From assembly GCF_016735675.1 (NCBI RefSeq), contig NZ_JAERSG010000002.1, positions 124,001-188,000 on the forward strand: a stretch of DNA of 64,000 bases. Direction: 5' to 3'. The DNA is from Nocardioides baculatus. GTDB taxonomy: Bacteria; Actinomycetota; Actinomycetes; Propionibacteriales; Nocardioidaceae. The position numbers were made by a program, and so were the translations under genes. This document shows positions 9,027-21,842 of the stretch, piece after piece. Below the pieces are notes generated by a model. It was not told the origin of the DNA and made no database searches. It was given only the letters and a program-made list of their open reading frames with translations. The first letter of the stretch is position 1. Each line of letters opens with the position of its first letter.

Positions 9027-9674
9027 TCAGCGGTCCTCGGAAGGGGTGGCGAGCGCGTGGGCGTCGAGGACCTCGAGCACCGACCCGATCGCGACGTCGT
9101 GCCAACGGCGCGAACCGGTCAGCATGTAGTGGCCGAGCGCACCCATGTCGCGCAGGTCGGCGCTCTCGGCGACGCGGCGCGCACGCTCGACGTAGCGCGT
9201 GGTCTCGCGGAACGACGTGATCCGGTCACGGCGGCCGTGCGCGGCCCGCAGCGTGCGGCCGGCCAGGGTCGCGACCGGGTCGTCCGCCGACCACCACGGG
9301 GCGAGCCCGACGACCCCCACGACCGACGGGGCGTCGGCGACGTGGACGGCCACCCGGGCGCCCATCGAGTGCCCGAGCAGGACGACGGGGACGTCGCCGT
9401 GGACCTCGCGCAGGCGGTCGAGGGTCCAGCGTGCATCGGACACGGGGTCCGCGCCGCCGTTCCAGCCACGACGGCGGTAGCGCGCCAGCCAGACCCCGGC
9501 CCCGGCGTCGTGCGCCTGCTGGGCGATGTCGCGGGCCAGCCACCCGGCGCGGCGCCACGAGGCGCTGCGCCCGTCGACGGCCTGGTTCGAGCGCGGCTTG
9601 CCGCCGTGCAGCACCAGCACCATCGCCCGCGGTCGTCCGGGGGCGTCGTACGTCGTCAGGTAGGGCTCGCTCAC
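9027..9674 (-). CDS. Alpha/beta hydrolase
   Basis: 215 residues. LVLHGG near the N-terminus forms the oxyanion region, and LLGHSMGARVAV carries the nucleophile elbow with S103. A late His in ALGHYMLTG is a candidate third member of the triad. I start at the GTG at 9672-9674 (VSEPYLTTYD), because upstream translation is arginine/proline-rich and overlaps the terminator hairpin at 9732-9767. The gene lies downstream of that hairpin on the same strand as the efflux pump, so it should have its own promoter. The substrate is unknown; esterase or lipase-like is possible. Confidence 0.8.
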   Translation of the reverse strand: MSEPYLTTYDAPGRPRAMVLVLHGGKPRSNQAVDGRSASWRRAGWLARDIAQQAHDAGAGVWLARYRRRGWNGGADPVSDARWTLDRLREVHGDVPVVLLGHSMGARVAVHVADAPSVVGVVGLAPWWSADDPVATLAGRTLRAAHGRRDRITSFRETTRYVERARRVAESADLRDMGALGHYMLTGSRRWHDVAIGSVLEVLDAHALATPSEDR

Positions 9675-9731
9675 GCGTCTCCTTCGGCGCTGGCTGGGTG
9701 ATCGGATGGGACGAGGTGGAGGAGAACGGGG

Positions 9732-9767
9732 CGAGGGAGGACCTCCGTCTCCGGAGATCCTCCCTCG
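9732..9767. terminator. Strong hairpin after the efflux pump gene
   Basis: Arms CGAGGGAGGA (9732-9741) and TCCTCCCTCG (9758-9767) pair perfectly. After one mismatch the stem continues with CTCCG/CGGAG around a 4-base loop. It lies 17 bp past the stop codon of the MFS gene. There is no T-tract, so it would be a GC-rich actinobacterial type terminator or a 3' stabiliser. Confidence 0.6.
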
Positions 9768-9783
9768 CGGGTCGTGCGGTGGA

Positions 9784-11376
9784 TCAGTGGGCGACAACGC
9801 CCTCCGGGCCGTCGGTCGCGAGCTCCTCGTGCTTGACGTCGAGGAAGATCCAGATCACCACCGAAGCGGCGAGCATGAGGATCGAGCCGACCAGGAAGGC
9901 GTTGGTCGAGCCCTCCGTGAAGATCTGCTGCTGCGCGATCTCGGCGAACGCCTTCGCCTGCTCCGGCGACGGCTGGGGGAGGCCCGCCGCGGCCTCGGCG
10001 AACTCCTTGCCCCGGTCGGTGAAGGTCTGCGTCGCGACCGTCGCCAGGACGGCGAGGCCGAGCGCACCGCCGACCTGCTGTGCCGTGTTGAGCACGCCGG
10101 AGCCGATGCCGGACTCCTCGGAGCGCAGGTGGTGGACGGCCGTCAGGGTCACCGGGACGAACGTCAGGCCCATGCCGAAGGCCATCATGATGATGAAGGG
10201 CATGATGTCGGTGAGGTAGGACCCCGTCAGGTCGCTCGGCGGGAACGACGTGTCGTAGGGCAACGTGGAGAAGCCGAACAGCGCACCGGCCGCGAACAGC
10301 GTGCCGACGCCGGAGATGAAGCGCGGGTCGATCCGGTTGACCAGGTTGGAGGCCAGCCCGGCGCCCACGACGATGCCGACCGTGAACGGGAGGAAGGCGA
10401 CGCCGGCCTTGAGCGGGGAGTAGCCCATCACGTTCTGGATGTACTGGCTGAGGAAGTAGAACATCGCGAACATCGCCGCCGGGGCGAGGAACATCGCCAC
10501 GAAGCTCGAGGCGCGCGTGCGGTTGGTGAAGATGCGGAACGGCAGGAGCGGGTGCTCGACGCGGCTCTCGACGAACCCGAAGACGACGAGCATGATCACG
10601 CCGGCGATCAGGCTGGCGATCGTGATCGAGTCGCCCCAGCCCTCGGAGCCGGCGCGGGTCAGGCCGTAGACGACGCCCAGCAGGCCGAGCGTGCCGGTGA
10701 CGGCGCCGGGCAGGTCGAGCTGGCCGGGGTGCGACTCGGACTCGTTGAGGAAGCGCGGTGCGAGGAACGCGGCAGCCAGGCCGATCGGGACGTTGATGAG
10801 GAAGGTGAAGCGCCAGCCGTCGACCACGACGCCGAAGATCTCCGGTGACGTCCCGGTGAGCCAGCCGCCGAGGATGAGGCCGACGGCCGCGCCGGCGCCG
10901 GACATGGCGGCGTAGACCGCGAACGCGCGGTTGCGGGCGGGACCCGCGGGGAACGTGGTGGTGATCAGCGCGAGCGCGGCCGGGGAGGCGAGCGCGGCGC
11001 CGAGGCCCTGCAGGCCACGGGCGGCGAGCAGCAGGGGCTCGTTGGTCGCGAGACCGCCGAGGAGCGAGGCGATCGCGAAGATCGCGAGGCCGGCCATGAA
11101 GACCTTGCGGCGGCCGTAGAGGTCACCGAGGCGGCCGCCGAGCAGCAGCAGGCTGCCGAAGGCGAGGGCGTACCCGGTGACGATCCAGGGGAGGTTGGCG
11201 TTGCTGATCTCCAGGTCGACCTGGATGTAGGGGAGCGCGATGTTGGCGATGGTCGCGTCGAGCACGACCATCAGCTGCGCGATCGAGATCAGGACGAGGG
11301 CCCAGGTGAGGTTGAGCTCCCGCTGGGGCGGGGCGCTCGCCCCGGAGGGCGGCGTGGTGCTGGCGGTGTCGGTCAT
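9784..11376 (-). CDS. MFS drug efflux transporter, DHA2 family (14 TM)
   Basis: 530 residues with about 14 hydrophobic segments. Motif A after TM2 is seen as GGRLGDLYGRRKVF, and the motif C region is seen as GAAVGLILGGWLTG. Such proton antiporters of the EmrB/QacA group export hydrophobic drugs or cations. It starts at ATG 11374-11376, 74 bp downstream of a TetR-family gene on the same strand, the usual arrangement of a pump with its local repressor. The two are likely co-transcribed from the promoter between the TetR gene and ligA. Export substrate unknown. Confidence 0.9.
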   Translation of the reverse strand: MTDTASTTPPSGASAPPQRELNLTWALVLISIAQLMVVLDATIANIALPYIQVDLEISNANLPWIVTGYALAFGSLLLLGGRLGDLYGRRKVFMAGLAIFAIASLLGGLATNEPLLLAARGLQGLGAALASPAALALITTTFPAGPARNRAFAVYAAMSGAGAAVGLILGGWLTGTSPEIFGVVVDGWRFTFLINVPIGLAAAFLAPRFLNESESHPGQLDLPGAVTGTLGLLGVVYGLTRAGSEGWGDSITIASLIAGVIMLVVFGFVESRVEHPLLPFRIFTNRTRASSFVAMFLAPAAMFAMFYFLSQYIQNVMGYSPLKAGVAFLPFTVGIVVGAGLASNLVNRIDPRFISGVGTLFAAGALFGFSTLPYDTSFPPSDLTGSYLTDIMPFIIMMAFGMGLTFVPVTLTAVHHLRSEESGIGSGVLNTAQQVGGALGLAVLATVATQTFTDRGKEFAEAAAGLPQPSPEQAKAFAEIAQQQIFTEGSTNAFLVGSILMLAASVVIWIFLDVKHEELATDGPEGVVAH

Positions 11377-11450
11377 GGAGAAGTCCTTCGGAGGTGCTGG
11401 TCGGGTTCGAGTGGATCAGAGGGGTACGACAGTGGGCCGGGGTCGACCGG

Positions 11451-14352
<2,902 letters not shown>

Positions 14353-14355
14353 GGG

Positions 14356-15579
14356 TCAGCTCTCGTAGGACCTGCCGGCGAGGACCACCGTGTTCTCCGG
14401 CAGCGGCTCGTCGTCGACCCATGTCATCGTGCCGCAGTTCTCACCGTTCTCGTCGCAGGTCGTCTCGGTCCGCTCGACGGGCTCCGGCTCCGGGACGCGC
14501 TCGATGTCGACGGTCTCCTCGGTGCAGGAACCCGTCGAGGTGGAGCATGTCGTCACGACGTCGCCGTCCACCCGGTAGACGCTGCCGTCGCGGGTCCAGC
14601 CCAGCTCCCACGGTGCGCCCTCGACCACGACGTCCTGGCCGGTGCCGACGTCGTACACGGTGGTCTCGGTGACCTCCCCGCCGTCGGCGAGCTCCTCGAC
14701 GAACGCCATCGCGTGGTAGCCGTCGGGGGAGAGGTCGAGCCAGCCGTAGGACCCCTCGGGCAGGTAGACGGCCAGCGCGGCGTCGCCGTCGATGATCGAG
14801 CGGACGGCGCGGCGCTCGCCGAGGGTCGAGGCGTAGTAGCCGCCGCGGACCTCCCCGACGGGCTCGGTCACGAGCGGCGTCTCGGAGCCGGTCGTGCGGT
14901 CGGCGGTGTAGGTGCGGTCGGCGAAGCGCGCGATGACCATGTCGCCCACCAGCGACAGGGGCGGCACGTCCCACGGGCCGGCGTCGAGGTCGGGCAGCGG
15001 CACCCGCTGGACGACGTCGCCGGTGCCGGCGTCGCGGACGACGGCGTAGAGCCGGTCACCCTGTCGCTCGGCGAGCGCGTAGAGCGGCAGGTCGGGATCG
15101 GTCGCCGGCGCGTAGCCCTCGGGGACCTCGCCGAGGTCGACCGACCGCCCGTCGCCGCCCACCAGCGTGAGCTGCTCGGTGCCCGACCCGTTGGAGGCGC
15201 CGCCCTTCTCGTTGCTGCGGACCAGCACGCCGTCGGAGGTGTAGTGCAGCGAGTGGACGATGCCGGGCACCTCGACGGCGGTGCCGCCGACGTATACCCG
15301 CGAGCCGACCGCGAACACCGCGGTGCTGCCCGGGGTGGAGGCGGGGTCGGGAGCGCTGTCCTGCTGGCCGGTCGGCAGCGAGAAGATGACCGCGCCGCCC
15401 AGGACGACGGAGGCGGCGACCGCGCCGGCCCCGACCGCGACGCGACGGCGGCGGCGCAGGCGGCGGCCGAGTCCGAGCACGTCGGCCGTCGGTGCCACTG
15501 GGACGCCCAGGTGGTCGGCGTGCGTGTGGAGGTCGGCGCGCAGGGCCGTGAGCAGCTGGTGGTCGTCCTGGTGGCTCAT
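14356..15579 (-). CDS. Membrane protein paired with SigE-family sigma factor (possible anti-sigma factor)
   Basis: 407 residues: an N-terminal cytoplasmic part of about 45 residues ending in RRLRRRRR, one TM helix (about 46-66, VAVGAGAVAASVVLGGAVIF), and a large outside domain with WD/beta-propeller-like character (YTSDGVLVR, LSPDGYHAMAF). The start ATG at 15577-15579 overlaps the sigma gene stop by 4 bp, so the two are translationally coupled. Genes in this place often encode the anti-sigma factor, but the N-terminus lacks the zinc HxxxCxxC motif, so the role is inferred from context only. It is convergent with ligA, 3 bp away. Confidence 0.65.
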   Translation of the reverse strand: MSHQDDHQLLTALRADLHTHADHLGVPVAPTADVLGLGRRLRRRRRVAVGAGAVAASVVLGGAVIFSLPTGQQDSAPDPASTPGSTAVFAVGSRVYVGGTAVEVPGIVHSLHYTSDGVLVRSNEKGGASNGSGTEQLTLVGGDGRSVDLGEVPEGYAPATDPDLPLYALAERQGDRLYAVVRDAGTGDVVQRVPLPDLDAGPWDVPPLSLVGDMVIARFADRTYTADRTTGSETPLVTEPVGEVRGGYYASTLGERRAVRSIIDGDAALAVYLPEGSYGWLDLSPDGYHAMAFVEELADGGEVTETTVYDVGTGQDVVVEGAPWELGWTRDGSVYRVDGDVVTTCSTSTGSCTEETVDIERVPEPEPVERTETTCDENGENCGTMTWVDDEPLPENTVVLAGRSYES

Positions 15580-16091
15580 GAGCGGGCTCCGTTCGGGAGG
15601 GACTGGTCGCCGATCAGCTCGCGCAGGCGGGCGAGGGCGACGGACGTCTGCGACTTCACGGTGCCGGGGGAGCAGCCGAGGGCGTCCGCGGTCTGGGCGA
15701 CCGACAGGTCGTCGTAGAACCGGAGCACGACGACTGCGCGCTGGCGCGGCGGGAGCGCGGCCAGGGCGTCCATCACGGCCGGTCGGTCGCTGGGGTCGGG
15801 GTGGCGGCCGAGCACGTCGAGGCCGGCGTCCTCGCGGGGGAGCTCGTTGCGCCACGAGCGGCGGCGGAACCACGAGGTCGCCGTGTTGACGAGAGTGGTC
15901 CGCGCGTAGGCGTAGGCCGCGTCGCGCTCGCGGACGCGCGCCCAGGCGACGTACGTCTTGGCGAGCGCGGTCTGCGTGAGGTCCTCGGCCAGGCCGTGGT
16001 CGCCGAGCAGGAGGTGGGCCGTGCGGTAGAGGCCGGGCCAGGAGGCGTGAACGAAGTCCGCGAAGTCCGCGTCCTGTTCGTGGCGTGTCAT
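15576..16091 (-). CDS. ECF RNA polymerase sigma factor, SigE family
   Basis: 171 residues. Region 2 (about 10-70) includes GLAEDLTQTALAKTYVAW, which binds the -10 element and core RNA polymerase. Region 4 (about 110-165, LPPRQRAVVVLRFYDDLSVAQTADALGCSPGTVKS) is the -35 binding HTH. No ECF C-terminal extension is seen. It is co-transcribed with the membrane protein downstream through a 4-bp overlap and is divergent from the RTX-repeat gene, which might be among its targets. The trigger is unknown. Confidence 0.92.
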   Translation of the reverse strand: MTRHEQDADFADFVHASWPGLYRTAHLLLGDHGLAEDLTQTALAKTYVAWARVRERDAAYAYARTTLVNTATSWFRRRSWRNELPREDAGLDVLGRHPDPSDRPAVMDALAALPPRQRAVVVLRFYDDLSVAQTADALGCSPGTVKSQTSVALARLRELIGDQSLPNGARS

Positions 16092-16220
16092 CGGGTGCTC
16101 CTCGAGAAGGTGTCACCTTGCCAGACGCCGCGAGGGCCGGTTCGGTTGGTGCGCATCGGGGTTTGGGAGGCGCAGGATGGGGTCAGAAGAACGCGACACG
16201 ACTAATCCTTGGGAGTCAGC

Positions 16221-17471
16221 ATGCGTCTCACCCGTTCCCTCGTCCCCGTGCTCGTCGCCGCAGCCGGTCTCGCCGCGCCGCTCGCGATCGCACCCACTGC
16301 GCACGCCGCCGCCGTCACGTGCGCCGGCCTGAAGGCGACGATCGTCGGCAACGACAGGGCCAACTCGATCGCCGGCACGCCCAAGCGCGACGTCATCGCC
16401 GCGCGCGGCGGCAACGACACCATCCGCGGGCTGGCCGGCAACGACGTGATCTGCGGCGGGGAGGGGGCGGACCGGATCCTCGGTGGCGAGGGCGACGACA
16501 AGCTCTACGGGGAGGCCGACCTGCTGCGCCTCGACCAGTTCGGCCGCACCGTGAAGCGGGGCGACACGATCTCCGGCGGTCCCGGCAACGACTTCATCGA
16601 CATCGGCTACGACTCCCGCCCGGCCTCGGACAGCACGGTCGTCGAGCTCGACGGAGTCTCCTACCTCAATGCCCCGGCCCCTGTCGTGGTCGACTTCCAG
16701 GCGGCGGGCACGGTGCCGATCACCGCGGAGGGCAACGACATCGTGACGGGATTCGCCGGGGGCATCCGCATCGTCGCGAGCCCGTTCAACGACACCATCA
16801 AGGGCACCAACAAGCGGGACGTGATCGCCGCGCGCGGCGGCGACGACACGATCTTCGGTCGCGGCGGCGACGACTACCTGCTCGCCGACGCGTCCGGCAC
16901 CGTCGGCAACGACCGGCTCTACGGCGACGCCGGCGACGACCAGCTCGCCGGCACGGTCGGCATCGACACCTTCGTCGGAGGCAGCGGCAGCGACGACCTG
17001 CGGACGGCCTCGGAGAGCCACCAGGTCTGGCGTGGCGGCAGTGGGAGCGACACCATGACCTTCCCGATCCCGGTCGAGTCGGGCTTCGTCGCGAAGGGCT
17101 ACGGCGGACAGGACAAGCTGCGCATCATGGCCAACTCCAACCCGGCCCTCAAGCCCACGCTGCGCATCGACCAGCTAAAGAAGACCACCATCCGCGACCT
17201 CCAGCCCTTCACGCTCGAGGGCAAGATCACCGGGTTCAGCGACGTCATCCTGCCTGCGCGGACCTCGTCGATCTTCAAGGGCAGCAACGACTCCGAGATC
17301 ATCACCGCCAACCCCGACTACCGCGTGCAGATCTACGGACGCGGCGGCGCCGACGTGATGACCGGCTCCGACGAGCCCGACCGTCTCGACGGCGGCAAGG
17401 GCTTCGACATCGCCCGAGGCCGCGGCGGCAACGACACCTGCAAGGCCGCGGAGAAGCGCTCGAGCTGCTGA
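16221..17471 (+). CDS. Secreted calcium-binding RTX-repeat protein
   Basis: 416 residues. The signal peptide is about residues 1-31 (MRLTRSLVPVLVAAAGLAAP...AHA). Two blocks of RTX nonapeptides follow: GGNDTIRGLAGNDVICGGEGADRI near residues 60-100 and GGDDTIFGRGGDDYL...GDAGDDQL near 205-250, with a last GRGGNDTC. RTX repeats fold as parallel beta-rolls when Ca is bound outside the cell. The protein lacks a type I export signal and uses Sec here. I chose ATG 16221, which follows GGGAG by 7 bases; a TTG at 16209 is in frame but weaker. Function beyond Ca binding is unknown. Confidence 0.82.
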   Translation: MRLTRSLVPVLVAAAGLAAPLAIAPTAHAAAVTCAGLKATIVGNDRANSIAGTPKRDVIAARGGNDTIRGLAGNDVICGGEGADRILGGEGDDKLYGEADLLRLDQFGRTVKRGDTISGGPGNDFIDIGYDSRPASDSTVVELDGVSYLNAPAPVVVDFQAAGTVPITAEGNDIVTGFAGGIRIVASPFNDTIKGTNKRDVIAARGGDDTIFGRGGDDYLLADASGTVGNDRLYGDAGDDQLAGTVGIDTFVGGSGSDDLRTASESHQVWRGGSGSDTMTFPIPVESGFVAKGYGGQDKLRIMANSNPALKPTLRIDQLKKTTIRDLQPFTLEGKITGFSDVILPARTSSIFKGSNDSEIITANPDYRVQIYGRGGADVMTGSDEPDRLDGGKGFDIARGRGGNDTCKAAEKRSSC

Positions 17472-17501
17472 CGCACGTCGCGGGTCCGCACCTGACATCC
17501 T

Positions 17502-18383
17502 GTGCCGGTGCGGACCCGGCTGCTCGTGACGGCGTTGCTGATCGTCGCGTGGGGCTCGACCTTCACCTCGCTCAAGGTCGCGCTCGAGGGCTGCCCGCCG
17601 CTGGTGCTGGCAGCGACGCGCTGCCTCGTCGGTGGCGCGCTGCTCGCCCTCGTCGCCGGAGCGTCGCGACGTCCGCTCCGGCTGCGGGGCAACCTCGGCC
17701 CCTACGCCGCCCTCACCCTGCTCAACGTCGTCGGCTTCTTCGGCCTCCAGGTGCTCGCGATCGACCACCTCGACTCGGGCTACGCCTCGCTCCTGCTCTA
17801 CCTCCAGCCGGTCGTCACGGTCCTCCTCGCGCGCCCGCTCCTCGGGGACCCGCTCGGCCCGGCCCGCGTGCTCGGCGCGCTCACCGCCTTCGCCGGCGTC
17901 GCGGTGGTCTCCCTGCGCCACGAGGGGGAGGTGTCGTCGTACGGCGTCGCGCTGGGCGTGGCGACCGCCGTCTGCTGGTCGCTGGGGACCATCACGGTCA
18001 AGCGGACCGCAGCGCGCGTCGAGCCGCTGTGGGCGGTGGCGCTGCCGCTCGTGGCGGGCGGAGCGCTGCTCGCCGTCGCCGCGGCCCTCACCGGGACGGA
18101 CGGTCTCGACCTCACGCCGACGGTGGGTATCGGCGTCGTCTGGACGACGCTCGTCGGCACGGCGCTGGCGTGGCTGCTCTGGATGCACCTCGTCACGACC
18201 GGCGAGGTCGGCCGGGTCGCGGTGAGCATCTTCCTCGTCCCGGTGGTGGCCGTCCTGCTGGGCTGGGCGCTGCTGGACGAGCAGCTGGGCTGGCCGCTCG
18301 CGGCGGGCACGCTGCTGGTGTGCGCCGGCGTCTACGCGGTCAACCGCTGGCCGGGCCGCAGGGCGACCGAGCCGCTCTCCTAG
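17502..18383 (+). CDS. DMT-superfamily transporter (EamA family)
   Basis: 293 residues with about 10 TM helices arranged as two EamA halves (WGSTFTSLKVALEG near residue 17 and WSLGTITVKRTAAR near residue 160). Starts with GTG at 17502; a second GTG at 17508 is possible. EamA proteins export small metabolites or amino acids. It sits 10 bp before gatC on the same strand, so it may form part of that transcript, though no functional link is evident. Substrate unknown. Confidence 0.85.
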   Translation: MPVRTRLLVTALLIVAWGSTFTSLKVALEGCPPLVLAATRCLVGGALLALVAGASRRPLRLRGNLGPYAALTLLNVVGFFGLQVLAIDHLDSGYASLLLYLQPVVTVLLARPLLGDPLGPARVLGALTAFAGVAVVSLRHEGEVSSYGVALGVATAVCWSLGTITVKRTAARVEPLWAVALPLVAGGALLAVAAALTGTDGLDLTPTVGIGVVWTTLVGTALAWLLWMHLVTTGEVGRVAVSIFLVPVVAVLLGWALLDEQLGWPLAAGTLLVCAGVYAVNRWPGRRATEPLS

Positions 18384-18393
18384 GATTGACCGC

Positions 18394-18693
18394 ATGCCCG
18401 AGATCACCCGCGAGGAGGTGGCCCACCTGGCCACCCTCGCCCGCATCGACCTCTCCGACGACGAGCTCGACCACCTCGCCCCCCAGCTGAGCGTGATCCT
18501 CGAGTCCGTCGCCTCGATCACCGGCGTCGCGGGGGACGACGTGCCGCCCACGTCGCACGCGATCCCGCTGACCAACGTCTTCCGCGAGGACGTCGTCGTG
18601 CCCGGCCTCAGCGCCGAGGAGGCGCTCTCGGGCGCACCGGCCGTGGAGGACCAGCGCTTCTCCGTCCCGCGGATCCTGGGTGAGGAGGCCTGA
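18394..18693 (+). CDS. gatC: Asp/Glu-tRNA amidotransferase subunit C
   Basis: 99 residues, the small belt subunit that holds GatA and GatB together. The pattern [22 protein letters not shown] is diagnostic at the N-terminus, and RFSVPRIL is typical of the end. The start is ATG 18394. Its TGA stop (18691-18693) overlaps the gatA ATG by one base, showing translational coupling. The complex makes Gln-tRNA(Gln) and/or Asn-tRNA(Asn) by amidating misacylated tRNA. Confidence 0.95.
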   Translation: MPEITREEVAHLATLARIDLSDDELDHLAPQLSVILESVASITGVAGDDVPPTSHAIPLTNVFREDVVVPGLSAEEALSGAPAVEDQRFSVPRILGEEA

Positions 18694-20204
18694 TGTCGCT
18701 CGTACGCCGCACCGCCGCGTCCCTCGCCGATGACCTGGCCTCGGGTGAGGTCACGTCCGTCCAGCTGACGGAGGCCCACCTCGACCGGATCGCCGAGGTC
18801 GATCCCGACGTCCACGCCTTCCTGCACGTCGACCGCGACGGCGCCCTGGCACAGGCCGCCGACTCCGACGCCCGCCGCTCGCGCGGCGAGGCGCGGGGGC
18901 CGCTCGACGGCGTACCGATCGCGGTCAAGGACGTCATGGCGACCCGCGGGCTGCCGACGACCTGCGGCTCGAAGATCCTCGAGGGCTGGGTGCCGCCCTA
19001 CGACGCGACCGTCGTCGAGCGCCTGCGCGTCGCAGGCCTGCCGATCCTCGGCAAGACCAACATGGACGAGTTCGCGATGGGCTCGTCGACCGAGCACTCC
19101 GCCTACGGCCCGACCCACAACCCGTGGGACCTCGACCGGATCCCCGGCGGCTCCGGCGGCGGCTCGGCCGCTGCCGTCGCGGCCTACGAGGCGCCCCTCG
19201 CGATCGGCACCGACACCGGCGGCTCGATCCGCCAGCCCGGCGCCGTCACCGGCACCGTCGGCGTGAAGCCGACCTACGGCGGGGTGTCGCGCTACGGCCT
19301 CGTCGCGCTGGCCAACAGCCTCGACCAGGCCGGCCCGGTCACCCGCACCGTCCTCGACGCGGCGATGCTCCACGACGTCATCGGCGGCCACGACCTGCGC
19401 GACTCCACGTCCATCAAGCAGGAGTGGCCGTCGTTCACCGAGGCCGCGACGCAGGGTGCGTCCGGCGACCTCGCGGGCCTCAAGGTCGGCGTGATCACCG
19501 AGATGCAGGGCGAGGGCTGGCAGCCTGGCGTGATGGCGCGCTTCAACGAGTCCGTCGAGCTGATGGTCAAGGCCGGGGCCGAGGTCGTCGAGGTCTCCTG
19601 CCCGTCCTTCGTGCACGCCCTCGCCGCCTACTACCTGATCCTCCCGGCGGAGGCGTCGAGCAACCTCGCGAAGTTCGACGCGATGCGCTACGGCCTGCGG
19701 GTCACCCCCGAGGGCAACCCCAGCGCCGAGGACGTCATGCGCGCCACCCGCGACGCCGGGTTCGGCGACGAGGTCAAGCGCCGCATCATCCTCGGCACCT
19801 ACGCCCTGTCCAGCGGCTACTACGACGCCTACTACGGGCAGGCGCAGAAGATCCGCACGCTCATCAGCCGCGACTTCGATGCCGCCTTCGAGCGCGTCGA
19901 CGTGCTGGTCTCGCCGACGGCGCCGACGACGGCGTTCAGGCTGGGCGAGAAGCTCGACGACCCCATGGCGATGTACCTCAACGACCTCGCCACCATCCCG
20001 GCGAACCTGGCCGGCGTGCCCGGCATCTCGGTGCCCAACGGCCTGGCCGACGAGGACCAGCTGCCCAGCGGGTTCCAGGTCCTCGCCCCCGCGCTGGCCG
20101 ACGACCGGGTCTACCGGGTGGGCGCCGCGCTGGAGGCGCTGCACGTGCAGGAGTGGGGCGGTCCGCTGCTCGACCGCGCAACCGGACTGGAGACAGACAA
20201 GTGA
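18693..20204 (+). CDS. gatA: Asp/Glu-tRNA amidotransferase subunit A
   Basis: 503 residues, the amidase subunit that frees ammonia from glutamine. The Ser-cisSer-Lys triad regions are visible: PIAVKDVM (Lys), [13 protein letters not shown] (glycine-rich loop with Ser), and [16 protein letters not shown] (Ser nucleophile). It overlaps gatC by one base at the start and gatB by GTGA at the end. Length and motifs are as expected for a full GatA. Confidence 0.96.
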   Translation: MSLVRRTAASLADDLASGEVTSVQLTEAHLDRIAEVDPDVHAFLHVDRDGALAQAADSDARRSRGEARGPLDGVPIAVKDVMATRGLPTTCGSKILEGWVPPYDATVVERLRVAGLPILGKTNMDEFAMGSSTEHSAYGPTHNPWDLDRIPGGSGGGSAAAVAAYEAPLAIGTDTGGSIRQPGAVTGTVGVKPTYGGVSRYGLVALANSLDQAGPVTRTVLDAAMLHDVIGGHDLRDSTSIKQEWPSFTEAATQGASGDLAGLKVGVITEMQGEGWQPGVMARFNESVELMVKAGAEVVEVSCPSFVHALAAYYLILPAEASSNLAKFDAMRYGLRVTPEGNPSAEDVMRATRDAGFGDEVKRRIILGTYALSSGYYDAYYGQAQKIRTLISRDFDAAFERVDVLVSPTAPTTAFRLGEKLDDPMAMYLNDLATIPANLAGVPGISVPNGLADEDQLPSGFQVLAPALADDRVYRVGAALEALHVQEWGGPLLDRATGLETDK

Positions 20205-21697
20205 ACGACGCTGCCCTGATGCCGTACGACGACGTGCTGGCCGCCTTCGACCCGGCGCTCGGGCTCGAGGTCCACGTCGAGCTCAACACCGCCTCGAAGA
20301 TGTTCTGCGGCTGCCCGGCCACCTTCGGCGGCGAGCCCAACGCGGGCACCTGCCCGACGTGCCTCGGCCTGCCCGGCGCGATGCCCGTCGTCAACGGCAA
20401 GGCCGTCGAGTCGGCGATCCGGATCGGCCTCGCGCTCAACTGCGACATCGCCGAGTGGTGCCGCTTCGCGCGGAAGAACTACTTCTACCCGGACATGCCG
20501 AAGAACTTCCAGACATCGCAGTACGACGAGCCGATCGCGTTCGACGGCTGGATGGACGTCGACGTCGACGGCGAGACGTTCCGCGTCGAGATCGAGCGCG
20601 CGCACATGGAGGAGGACACCGGGAAGTCGCTGCACGTCGGCGGCGCGACCGGACGCATCCACGGCGCCGACTACTCGCTCGTCGACTACAACCGTGCCGG
20701 GATCCCGCTCATCGAGATCGTCACCCGCCCGATCCTCGGCGCGGGGGAGAAGGCACCCGAGGTCGCCAAGGCGTACGTCTCGCAGCTGCGCGAGCTGATC
20801 GTCGCCCTGGGCGTCTCCGAGGCCCGGATGGACCAGGGCAACCTGCGTGCCGACGTGAACCTCTCGCTGTCGCCCAAGGGCAGCGGCACCCTCGGGACCC
20901 GCACCGAGACCAAGAACGTCAACTCGTTCCGCTCGGTCGAGCGGGCCGTGCGCTACGAGATGCAGCGGCACGCAGTGATCCTGAGCGACGGTGGCTCCAT
21001 CCTCCAGGAGACCCGCCACTGGCACGAGGACACCGGGATCACCACGAGCGGTCGCGAGAAGTCCGACGCCGAGGACTACCGCTACTTCCCCGAGCCCGAC
21101 CTGGTGCCGGTCGCACCGAGCCGCGAGTGGGTCGACGAGCTCCGTGGCACCCTGCCCGAGAACCCGACCGCACGCAGGGCTCGCCTCCAGGAGGAGTGGG
21201 GCTTCAGCGACCTCGACATGCGCGACACCATCGGTGCCGGCGCGTTGGGCCTGGTCGAGGAGACGATCGCGGCCGGCGCCACGCCGCAGGCCGCGCGCAA
21301 GTGGTGGCTCGGCGAGCTCGCCCGGCGCAGCAACGAGGACGGCGTCGACCTCGTCGACCTCGCCATCACCCCGGCCGACGTGGCGCGGGTCCAGGCGCTC
21401 GTCGACGACAAGACGGTCAACGACAAGCTCGCCCGTCAGGTGATCGAGGGCGTGCTGGCCGGCGAGGGGACGCCCGACGAGGTCGTGGCGCGCCGTGGCC
21501 TCGCGGTGGTCTCCGACGACGGTGCGCTCGGTGCGGCGGTCGACAAGGCGATCTCCGAGAACCCCGACGTGGCCGACAAGATCCGCGACGGCAAGCACGC
21601 CGCGGCCGGCGCGCTCATCGGCGCGGTGATGAAGGAGATGCGCGGGCAGGCCGACGCCGCCCGGGTGCGCGAGCTGATCCTGGAGAAGCTCGCCTGA
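20201..21697 (+). CDS. gatB: Asp/Glu-tRNA amidotransferase subunit B
   Basis: 498 residues. [16 protein letters not shown] near residue 25 starts the cradle domain, with the kinase-like site activating the tRNA-bound Glu or Asp. The C-terminal YqeY-like helical tail (about 400-498, ending [14 protein letters not shown]) is complete. I start at GTG 20201, which overlaps the gatA stop (GTGA); an ATG at 20219 ([10 protein letters not shown]) is a plausible alternative. The last gene of gatCAB is followed by 145 bp with hairpins before the next gene. Confidence 0.95.
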   Translation: MNDAALMPYDDVLAAFDPALGLEVHVELNTASKMFCGCPATFGGEPNAGTCPTCLGLPGAMPVVNGKAVESAIRIGLALNCDIAEWCRFARKNYFYPDMPKNFQTSQYDEPIAFDGWMDVDVDGETFRVEIERAHMEEDTGKSLHVGGATGRIHGADYSLVDYNRAGIPLIEIVTRPILGAGEKAPEVAKAYVSQLRELIVALGVSEARMDQGNLRADVNLSLSPKGSGTLGTRTETKNVNSFRSVERAVRYEMQRHAVILSDGGSILQETRHWHEDTGITTSGREKSDAEDYRYFPEPDLVPVAPSREWVDELRGTLPENPTARRARLQEEWGFSDLDMRDTIGAGALGLVEETIAAGATPQAARKWWLGELARRSNEDGVDLVDLAITPADVARVQALVDDKTVNDKLARQVIEGVLAGEGTPDEVVARRGLAVVSDDGALGAAVDKAISENPDVADKIRDGKHAAAGALIGAVMKEMRGQADAARVRELILEKLA

Positions 21698-21787
21698 AAG
21701 GTCCTGCTTTCTTCCCGGTCTAGACAACTTGTTACCGTGGTCGCGCGTCACATTGGTCACATCACCAACGAAACGCTCGTGCCACGA

Positions 21788-21822
21788 GGGGGCTGGCGGC
21801 CATCGGCCGCCGTGGGGCTCCC
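21788..21822 (+). ncRNA. Structured 5' leader of unknown class before the first barrel protein
   Basis: A stem GGCGGCC-atc-GGCCGCC (21795-21811) is enclosed by GGGGGC/GCTCCC (21788-21793 with 21817-21822). A third short hairpin CCCGC-gcga-GCGGG comes just before the AAGGAAG ribosome site. No B12 box is present, so it is not a cobalamin aptamer of the kind seen downstream. It may be a terminator of gatCAB, a regulator, or both. Confidence 0.45.
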
Positions 21823-21842
21823 GCGCGAGCGGGAAGGAAGTC

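Noticed and set aside
21698-21842. Second cobalamin riboswitch before copy A
   Set aside because: No B12 box or AACCGTG core; only GC-rich hairpins.
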